Shown here: piece after piece, positions 5,800 to 10,656 of the stretch
How the letters are laid out: the number at the start of each line of letters is the position of its first letter
How positions within the stretch are numbered: the stretch's first letter is position 1
Assembly (NCBI GenBank): GCA_965651365.1
Contig: CBFGSA010000096.1
Location: forward strand, 1-10,656
Direction of reading: 5' to 3'
Source: DASSBG01 sp965651365
GTDB taxonomy: Bacteria; Pseudomonadota; Gammaproteobacteria; Xanthomonadales; Rhodanobacteraceae
DNA length: 10,656 nucleotides
The notes under the pieces: model-generated
Database searches by the model: none
The model's input: only the letters and a program-made list of their open reading frames with translations
What the model was told of the DNA's origin: nothing
Translations under genes and position numbers: made by a program

Positions 5800-6924
5800 A
5801 TGAGCAAACGCGACTACTACGAAGTTCTGGGGGTCAGCCGTACCGTGGAGGCGGTGGAGCTGAAGAAGTCGTTTCGGCGCGTGGCCATGAAGTGCCATCC
5901 GGATCGCTGTCCGGATGATCCGCAGGCGCAGGATCGCTTCAAGGAGGCCAAGGAGGCCTACGAGGTGCTGTCCGACCCGCAGAAGCGGGCGATGTACGAC
6001 CGTCACGGTCATGCGGCTTTCGAGCACGGCATGGGCGGCGGTGGTGCCGGATTTGCCGACGTGGGCGACATCTTCGGCGACATTTTCGGCGACATCTTTG
6101 GCATGGGCGGCGGTGGACGCCGCCGTGCCCAGCGCGGCTCCGACCTGCGCTACGTGCTGGAAATCGACCTGGAACAGGCCGTGTTCGGCACCACAGAGGA
6201 GATCGACATTCCTTCGCTGGTCGCCTGTGATACCTGCCAGGGCAGCGGCTCGAAAGACGGCAAGACCGAAGTCTGCGGCACCTGCGCCGGGCATGGCCGC
6301 GTGCGCATGCAAAACGGCATTTTCTCGGTCCAGCAGGCCTGCCCGCACTGCCACGGCAGCGGTCGCACCATGGCCAACCCGTGCCCGGACTGCCACGGTG
6401 AGGGCCGGCGCGAGCGCACCCGCACACTGTCGGTGAAGATACCGGCCGGGGTTGATACCGGAGATCGTATCCGGCTCAATGGACAGGGCGAGGCCGGTCC
6501 GGTCGGCGCTGCGGCCGGCGACCTGTATGTGGAAGTGCATGTACGCGAACACAGCATCTTCCGCCGCGACGGTGATGATCTGTATTGCCAGGTACCGATC
6601 CGGCCAGGGCAGGCGGCGCTGGGCGCGCGCCTGGGTGTGCCGACGCTGGATGGCGAAGTGGAAATCACGGTGCCGCCGGAAACCCAGACCGGCGAGAACT
6701 TCCGCCTGCGCGGTCGTGGCGTCAAGTCGGTGCGCAGCGGCCGCACCGGCGATCTCATCTGCGAAGCGGTCGTGGAAACTCCGGTGCGCCTGACCCGCGA
6801 TCAGCGCGAGTTGTTCGAAAAGCTTGAGGCCACCTTTGCCAGGGCCGATGCCGACACGCATTCGCCCCAGGCCAAAAGCTGGGTCGACGGCGTGCGCCAG
6901 TTCTGGTCGAAGGTCACCTCGTAA
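5800..6924 (+). CDS. dnaJ: Co-chaperone DnaJ (Hsp40)
   Basis: DnaJ delivers unfolded clients to DnaK and triggers its ATP hydrolysis. The 374-residue product is a canonical type I protein. The J-domain (about 1-70) has HPD at 33-35 in MKCHPDR. A Gly/Phe linker (about 75-105) contains GDIF three times. The zinc domain (about 143-210) keeps all four CxxCxGxG motifs: CDTCQGSG, CGTCAGHG, CPHCHGSG and CPDCHGEG. Two client-binding beta domains follow, including IPAGVDTGDRIRL and FRLRGRGVKSV. The ending WVDGVRQFWSKVTS resembles xanthomonad DnaJ. The ATG at 5800 is fixed by the family start SKRDYYEVLGV. No Shine-Dalgarno sequence is visible, because the upstream palindrome ends only 10 bases before the ATG. 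No separate heat-shock promoter is seen, so transcription probably continues from dnaK through the repeat. Confidence 0.97.
   Translation: MSKRDYYEVLGVSRTVEAVELKKSFRRVAMKCHPDRCPDDPQAQDRFKEAKEAYEVLSDPQKRAMYDRHGHAAFEHGMGGGGAGFADVGDIFGDIFGDIFGMGGGGRRRAQRGSDLRYVLEIDLEQAVFGTTEEIDIPSLVACDTCQGSGSKDGKTEVCGTCAGHGRVRMQNGIFSVQQACPHCHGSGRTMANPCPDCHGEGRRERTRTLSVKIPAGVDTGDRIRLNGQGEAGPVGAAAGDLYVEVHVREHSIFRRDGDDLYCQVPIRPGQAALGARLGVPTLDGEVEITVPPETQTGENFRLRGRGVKSVRSGRTGDLICEAVVETPVRLTRDQRELFEKLEATFARADADTHSPQAKSWVDGVRQFWSKVTS
6064..6099 (+). repeat. Three tandem 12-bp units in dnaJ encoding GDIF x3
   Basis: GGCGACATCTTC, GGCGACATTTTC and GGCGACATCTTT lie head to tail in frame and encode residues 89-100 in the Gly/Phe linker. 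One or two such DIF units are usual in DnaJ, so a slippage-type duplication is likely. Confidence 0.85.
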
Positions 6925-6935
6925 CGTTTGGTTGG

Positions 6936-6981
6936 CAGCATCCTCTGACGTAGGATGCTGTTGAGCAGAGCGAAGCGCAAC
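6936..6981. repeat. REP-like hairpin cluster with GTAG motif between dnaJ and dapB
   Basis: CAGCATCCT (6936-6944) and AGGATGCTG (6952-6960) form a perfect 9-bp stem with a 7-base loop, 11 bases after the dnaJ stop. GTAG (6950-6953) begins within this loop. Next to it, GTTGAGC (6960-6966) and GCGCAAC (6975-6981) pair at six of seven positions. A GTAG head followed by an imperfect stem-loop is typical of REP elements mobilised by TnpA-REP (RAYT) transposases. Further complementary pieces (TTGAGC at 6961, GCTCAA at 7008) extend towards dapB. With no T-run it is a weak terminator at most. Confidence 0.5.
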
Positions 6982-7048
6982 GTGGCAAGCCCATTCCTTG
7001 CATGCTCGCTCAAGCAATCCAAGCCTTTGCGCTTTTGGAATCGAGCCG

Positions 7049-7786
7049 ATGAGCCAACCACTGCGTCTTGCCATCAACGGAGCCCACGGCCGCATGGGCC
7101 GTCTGCTGGTCGGCCTTGCTGCCGACGATCCACGCTTCGCCGAGATTGTCGCACTGGGCTCCGGCAGCGACTGGTCGCCGTTGTCCAGGCTTGATGTGCT
7201 GGTCGACTTCTCGACACCGGAAGGTCTGAAGCAGGCCGTCCGCCATTGCCGTGACAATGGCATTGCACTGGTCTCGGGGACAACCGGAATCGGTGAAGAT
7301 GGCGAAAAAGCGCTCGAGTCGGCAACGGCCGACATTGCGCTGCTGCACACCAGCAATTTCAGCCTGGGCGTGGCGGTGTTGAGTCGCCTGCTGAGCCTGG
7401 CCGCGGCAATGCTGCCTGACTGGGACCTGGAGATCGTCGAGGCCCATCATGCGGCCAAGGTCGACGCACCATCGGGTACGGCGCTTTCGTTGGGTCGAGC
7501 AGCAGCAAAGGCGCGTGACTTCGACTTCGATACCGTGCAACGGGTGGGCCGCAGTGGGCAGGGTAGTCCACGCCAAAATGGGGAAATCGGCTTTGCCAGT
7601 GTGCGCGCGGCCGATATCGTCGGCGAGCACACGGCCCTGCTGGCCATCCATGGCGAACGACTGGAACTGGGTCACCGCGCCACCGACCGCGCGATCTTTG
7701 CCCGCGGCGCCTTGTCCGCCGCAGCCTGGCTGGCGGGCAAAGCGCCCGGACGCTACAGCCTCGACGACATGTTGGCCGACCAATGA
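7049..7786 (+). CDS. dapB: 4-hydroxy-tetrahydrodipicolinate reductase DapB
   Basis: DapB uses NAD(P)H to reduce hydroxy-tetrahydrodipicolinate in the diaminopimelate/lysine pathway, feeding peptidoglycan and protein synthesis. The 245-residue product starts with the Rossmann motif INGAHGRMG (9-17), then DFSTPEG (53-59) and GTTG (77-80). The catalytic and substrate-binding block EAHHAAKVDAPSGTA follows, with His133, His134, Lys137 and the DAPSGTA loop at 139-145. GFASVRAADIVGEHT comes later. It is about 28 residues shorter than E. coli DapB. The gap lies between residues 35 and 48, where E. coli carries the cofactor-ribose and phosphate loop with Glu38 and Arg39. In-frame TTG at 6998 would add 17 unrelated residues inside the upstream repeat. 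ATG 7049 fits the family, though its ribosome-binding site is weak. It overlaps the next gene by 4 bases. Confidence 0.94.
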   Translation: MSQPLRLAINGAHGRMGRLLVGLAADDPRFAEIVALGSGSDWSPLSRLDVLVDFSTPEGLKQAVRHCRDNGIALVSGTTGIGEDGEKALESATADIALLHTSNFSLGVAVLSRLLSLAAAMLPDWDLEIVEAHHAAKVDAPSGTALSLGRAAAKARDFDFDTVQRVGRSGQGSPRQNGEIGFASVRAADIVGEHTALLAIHGERLELGHRATDRAIFARGALSAAAWLAGKAPGRYSLDDMLADQ

Positions 7787-8130
7787 GCTCCTCGGACCTC
7801 GAACCCATTGCCTGGGCCGATTTCACCAGGGTGCTGCTGGTCGCCGGCACCATCACCCGCGTCGAAGCCTTTCCCGAAGCGCACAAGCCGGCCTGGAAGG
7901 TATGGGTTGATTTCGGCGCCTACGGCGAGAAGAAGACAAGTGCCCGGATCACCGCCCTGTATGCACCGGAAGATCTTGTCGGTCGCCAGATCGTCGGGGT
8001 CATCAATTTCCCGGAAAAGCAGATTGGACCCTTCCGCTCCCAGTTTCTGCTGACCGGATTTCACACCGACAGCGGCGTGGTCATCACGACGCTGGAACGC
8101 CCCGTGCCCAACGGCACCCGCATGCGTTGA
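7783..8130 (+). CDS. tRNA-binding domain protein, CsaA/YgjH-like
   Basis: This 115-residue protein is essentially a single OB-fold tRNA-binding domain of the EMAP-II/CsaA type. Matching stretches are WADFTRVLLVAGTITRVEAF at the start, then KPAWKVWVDFG, ITALYAPEDLVGRQIVGVIN, the signature FPEKQIGPFRSQFLLTGF, and the ending PVPNGTRMR. Length and motifs fit B. subtilis CsaA and E. coli YgjH, small cytoplasmic proteins that bind tRNA. CsaA has also been described as a secretion chaperone, but which role applies here cannot be read from the sequence. Its ATG overlaps the dapB stop in ATGA, so the two are probably co-transcribed and translationally coupled. No separate ribosome-binding site is needed or seen. 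A heptad palindrome follows 20 bases after the stop. Confidence 0.87.
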   Translation: MSSSDLEPIAWADFTRVLLVAGTITRVEAFPEAHKPAWKVWVDFGAYGEKKTSARITALYAPEDLVGRQIVGVINFPEKQIGPFRSQFLLTGFHTDSGVVITTLERPVPNGTRMR

Positions 8131-8149
8131 TGATGAATGGCAAACCGTC

Positions 8150-8213
8150 AGCGGTGAGCGGTGAGCGGAAAAGGCTGCCTTCTTTTACTGCTCACCGCTG
8201 ACTGCTTACCGCT
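8150..8213. repeat. 64-bp palindrome with AGCGGTG heptad arms, possible two-way terminator
   Basis: The left arm has two perfect AGCGGTG units (8150-8163) plus a partial third. On the minus strand the right arm reads AGCGGTA, AGCAGTC, AGCGGTG, then AGCAG (8213 down to 8188). The inner stem pairs AGCGGTGAGC (8157-8166) with GCTCACCGCT (8190-8199), extended by AAAAGG against CCTT-C-TTTT around a CTG loop. It lies between two convergent genes, so it may end transcription from both sides. The right arm overlaps the 3' end of the hydrolase gene and supplies its stop codon. Confidence 0.75.
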
Positions 8214-9159
8214 CCAGGGCAGCCTCGCGGCGGTCGAGCCAGATTACCAGGCCCTGTGTGTTGAGCTCGATGTCCATGCCGATCAACGTGTCGAGCCTGG
8301 CATTGTCGTCGGCCCAGCCGTGCCGTGCGGCGCGCCTTGCGTAGAGTTCTCGCAGCCCCGTACTGATGGCAAGGTGGCGCTTGTCCGGGCTGCCGCTGTC
8401 GGCAGCCAGCGCAATGGCCACCATGGCATCGATCTGTTCGTGCAGGTCATTGCCGAGGCGGTGCACATCCTCGATGCGTCCGAAGTGGGTGGGATAGATG
8501 GCCGTCGGCTCCAGTTCCAGGATGCGGTCGATGGAGCGGTGCAGGGCGTCGGGCTTGAATTGCACCGGTGAGGTCGTGGGCAGGATGAACGGGCCCTGGT
8601 CGGTGTCGAACTCGCGATAGGACAGGCCGAAGGTATCGCCGCTGAACACGCAGCCGGACTGCACGTCGTGGATGGCATTGTGATGGCTGGCGTGACCGGG
8701 CGTGTCCAGGCATACCATCGTGCGGCCATTGAGAGCGACCTTGTGACCATCGCCGGCCTCGACCACGCGCCCGGACGGGACCGGAGTCAGACCATCGCCG
8801 TAGCTGCGCCGCATTTCCTCCTCGCCATACACCGCCGTGGCCCCGGCCCACAGTTTCGACGGATCGATCATGTGCCGTGCGCCGCGCGGATGGACCGCCA
8901 GTTTTGCGTTGGGCAGACGTGTCATCAGCTCGCCGGCGCCACCGGCATGATCCAGATGCACATGGGTCAGGATCAGCCAGTCGACCTGGTCGACAGCAAG
9001 CCCCGCGTCATGCAGCGCATCCAGCATCCGCGGCACCGAATGGTTGGTACCGCAGTCGATGAACGCGCCGCGCCCCTGGTGGACGACAAGATAGGCGGCA
9101 TCGAAGCGCGGCCGGTTGAACCCCGTGTCGATGGTGTGGATTTCGTGTTGCGCGCTCAT
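8206..9159 (-). CDS. Metallo-beta-lactamase-fold hydrolase, substrate unknown
   Basis: This is a 317-residue protein of the metallo-beta-lactamase superfamily (GloB-like group), probably a cytoplasmic di-metal hydrolase, as no signal peptide is seen. Metal-binding residues are visible: THVHLDH (His66, His68, Asp70, His71), His156 in TPGHASHH, Asp175 in FSGDTFG and His225 in PTHFGR. This is a complete binuclear set. An Asp-rich helical C-terminal region of about 90 residues follows. Superfamily members include glyoxalase II, lactonases and esterases, and nothing here picks out the substrate. ATG at 9159 is preferred over GTG at 9165. The ribosome-binding site is weak. Its TAA stop (8206-8208) and last Arg codon lie within the heptad palindrome, suggesting the original 3' end was altered. 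It is convergent with the csaA-like gene and divergent from the transporter gene. Confidence 0.85.
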   Translation of the reverse strand: MSAQHEIHTIDTGFNRPRFDAAYLVVHQGRGAFIDCGTNHSVPRMLDALHDAGLAVDQVDWLILTHVHLDHAGGAGELMTRLPNAKLAVHPRGARHMIDPSKLWAGATAVYGEEEMRRSYGDGLTPVPSGRVVEAGDGHKVALNGRTMVCLDTPGHASHHNAIHDVQSGCVFSGDTFGLSYREFDTDQGPFILPTTSPVQFKPDALHRSIDRILELEPTAIYPTHFGRIEDVHRLGNDLHEQIDAMVAIALAADSGSPDKRHLAISTGLRELYARRAARHGWADDNARLDTLIGMDIELNTQGLVIWLDRREAALER

Positions 9160-9262
9160 GCCCACAGGCTATCAGAAAGCCGAATGTGCGGTGCGCGGCT
9201 TGCAGGGTGTCTTTCGTCATTTGTTGGGGTAGGCTGGGCGTTCTTTTGGATCGGGGCAGGGT
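9160..9262. promoter_or_regulatory. Divergent promoter region between hydrolase and transporter genes
   Basis: This 103-base gap must drive both flanking genes. Facing the hydrolase, TAGCCT (minus strand, 9166-9171) ends 6 bases before the ATG, which would make the mRNA nearly leaderless. Facing the transporter, TAGGCT (9230-9235) is the best -10 candidate. Neither has a convincing -35 box, and no operator-like palindrome stands out. Confidence 0.22.
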
Positions 9263-10656
9263 ATGAACGCGACGGCACAGGCGGCAGGCGGCAGGCTGCC
9301 GCGGCAGATTCCCTACATCATCGGCAACGAAGGGTGCGAGCGCTTCAGCTTCTACGGCATGCGCAATATCCTCACGCCGTTTCTGATCAGCTCGCTGCTG
9401 GTGTTTGCGCCCGAGGCCGAGCGCATCGGCATGGCCAAGGATGTGTTCCATACCTTCGTCATCGGCGTGTACTTTTTCCCGTTGCTCGGTGGCTGGATCT
9501 CCGATCGCTTCTTCGGCAAGTACAACACCGTGCTGTGGATGTCGCTGGTCTACTGCGCGGGCCATGCCTGCCTGGCGGCGTTCGAGAGCAACCGCACCGG
9601 TTTCTACTTCGGCCTGTTCCTGATTGCGCTGGGCTCGGGCGGCATCAAGCCGCTGGTGTCGGCCTTTGTCGGTGACCAGTTCGACCAGTCCAACAAGCAT
9701 CTGGCCAAGATCGTCTACGACGCCTTCTACTGGATCATCAACTTCGGCTCGTTCTTTGCATCCTTGCTGATGCCGCTGATGCTGCGCGAATACGGGCCGA
9801 CCATTGCCTTCGGCATCCCCGGCGTGCTGATGCTGGTGGCGACGATCATTTTCTGGTCGGGGCGCAAGAAATATGTGGTGGTGCCGCCCAGCGCCGGCGA
9901 CGAGCATTCCTTTCTGCGCGTGGTGCGCTCGGCCCTGCTGGCGCGCGCGCCGGGGCAGGGCAGGCCGGGCCTGTCGGTCGCCCTGGTCGGATTCGTGCTG
10001 GCCGTGGCGGTAGTGGCCCTGTGGGCCTGGTCGGATTTCGTGATCGCGGCCCTGGTGGCGCTGGGCCTGGTGCTGGCCTTTGGCGGTGCCGGTGCCTCGA
10101 TGCAGCTCGAACGGGTGCGCGGCCTGCATCCGGATGATGCGATCGAGGGCGTCCGGGCTGTGCTGCGGATTCTGATCGTGTTCGCCATCATCACGCCGTT
10201 CTGGTCGCTGTTCGACCAGAAAGCCTCGACCTGGATCATCCAGGGCAATTCCATGGTGATTCCGTACGAGGCAAGCTGGTGGCCGAGCTGGCTGGTGCGC
10301 GAACCGGCGCAGATGCAGGCGCTGAATCCGATCCTGGTGATGCTGCTGATTCCGTTCAACAACATCGTGATCTACCCGTTGCTGCGGCGGATGGGCGTCA
10401 AGGTGACGTCCTTGCGTCGGATGGGCGCGGGACTGGTGATTGCGGCGCTTTCCTGGGTGGTGGCGGGTGCAATCCAGTTGTGGATCGACAGCGGCGATTC
10501 GGTATCGCTGGCCTGGCAGTTCTGGCCCTACGTGCTGCTGACCCTGGGCGAGGTGCTGGTGTCGGCCACCGGGCTGGAGTTTGCCTACAGCCAGGCACCG
10601 CAGCGCATGAAGGGCGTGATCATGAGCTTCTGGCTGCTGTCGGTGTCCTACGGCAA
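9263..10656 (+). CDS. Proton-dependent oligopeptide transporter, POT/PTR2 family (3' end outside window)
   Basis: This is an inner-membrane proton symporter of the major facilitator superfamily, likely importing di- and tripeptides. The open frame runs 464 codons without a stop to the window edge. Visible signatures are the ExxER proton-coupling motif in helix 1 (NEGCERFSFYG, Glu23, Glu26, Arg27), GGWISDRFFGKY after helix 2, and the PTR2 signature GSGGIKPLVSAFVGDQF (about 124-140). FYWIINFGSFFA follows, then the helix 7 stretch FWSLFDQKASTW (about 313-324) and FAYSQAPQRMKGVIMSFW near the end. About eleven of fourteen membrane segments are present. Two extra hydrophobic helices between helices 6 and 7 (residues about 235-285) match the HA/HB insertion of bacterial POTs. 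A GGGG ribosome-binding site lies 6 bases before the ATG. The last helices are missing only because of the window end. Confidence 0.93.
   Translation, partial: MNATAQAAGGRLPRQIPYIIGNEGCERFSFYGMRNILTPFLISSLLVFAPEAERIGMAKDVFHTFVIGVYFFPLLGGWISDRFFGKYNTVLWMSLVYCAGHACLAAFESNRTGFYFGLFLIALGSGGIKPLVSAFVGDQFDQSNKHLAKIVYDAFYWIINFGSFFASLLMPLMLREYGPTIAFGIPGVLMLVATIIFWSGRKKYVVVPPSAGDEHSFLRVVRSALLARAPGQGRPGLSVALVGFVLAVAVVALWAWSDFVIAALVALGLVLAFGGAGASMQLERVRGLHPDDAIEGVRAVLRILIVFAIITPFWSLFDQKASTWIIQGNSMVIPYEASWWPSWLVREPAQMQALNPILVMLLIPFNNIVIYPLLRRMGVKVTSLRRMGAGLVIAALSWVVAGAIQLWIDSGDSVSLAWQFWPYVLLTLGEVLVSATGLEFAYSQAPQRMKGVIMSFWLLSVSYG

Noticed and set aside
5479..7356. A 625-codon minus-strand open frame opposite the dnaK 3' end, dnaJ and the dapB 5' end
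   Set aside because: It is again mostly the complement in register with dnaK and dnaJ, crosses the palindromic repeat and has no recognisable motif.
9160..9262. Strong sigma-70 promoters for the hydrolase and transporter genes
   Set aside because: Only weak -10-like hexamers are present without matching -35 boxes, so they are kept as a low-confidence region entry.

Overview
This GC-rich window is a chromosomal housekeeping region, most likely from a gammaproteobacterium of the Xanthomonadales/Lysobacterales type. The placement rests on three things. HrcA, which most gammaproteobacteria lack, sits directly ahead of grpE-dnaK-dnaJ. recN lies divergently upstream and dapB downstream, an order I recall from xanthomonads. 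The DnaJ C-terminus (HSPQAKSWVDGVRQFW) also resembles xanthomonad DnaJ. No database search was possible, so the placement is an inference.

Layout: positions 1-157 hold no intact gene, only a possible short-chain dehydrogenase remnant (VDMLVNNAG, then a stop) and a small hairpin. recN (158-1831, minus) encodes the SMC-like DNA repair ATPase. hrcA, grpE, dnaK and dnaJ (1921-6924, plus) encode the heat-shock repressor and the complete Hsp70 machine. dapB (7049-7786) encodes a short dihydrodipicolinate reductase for lysine and diaminopimelate synthesis. Its stop overlaps the start of a CsaA/YgjH-like tRNA-binding protein gene (7783-8130). A metallo-beta-lactamase-fold hydrolase lies convergently (8206-9159, minus). 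A POT/PTR2 peptide transporter gene (9263 onward, plus) runs off the window end.

Regulation: two good matches to the heat-shock sigma-32 promoter consensus are visible. One lies at the hrcA 3' end ahead of grpE (CTTGAA-N13-GCCCAATA). The other spans the grpE stop codon ahead of dnaK (CTTGAA-N14-CCCCACAT). Each is followed by a perfect GC-rich hairpin and then a good Shine-Dalgarno sequence. This suggests grpE and dnaK have their own heat inducible starts as well as any read-through from hrcA. No CIRCE operator is visible, so HrcA probably acts elsewhere, for example on groESL.

The least ordinary content is intergenic. Two imperfect palindromes have arms built of 7-bp tandem units: GGGAATC units between dnaK and dnaJ (5623-5789), and AGCGGTG units between the csaA-like gene and the hydrolase gene (8150-8213). 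A REP-like hairpin cluster carrying GTAG lies between dnaJ and dapB. I see no CRISPR, prophage, insertion-sequence transposase or defence system, and no convincing new multi-gene system.
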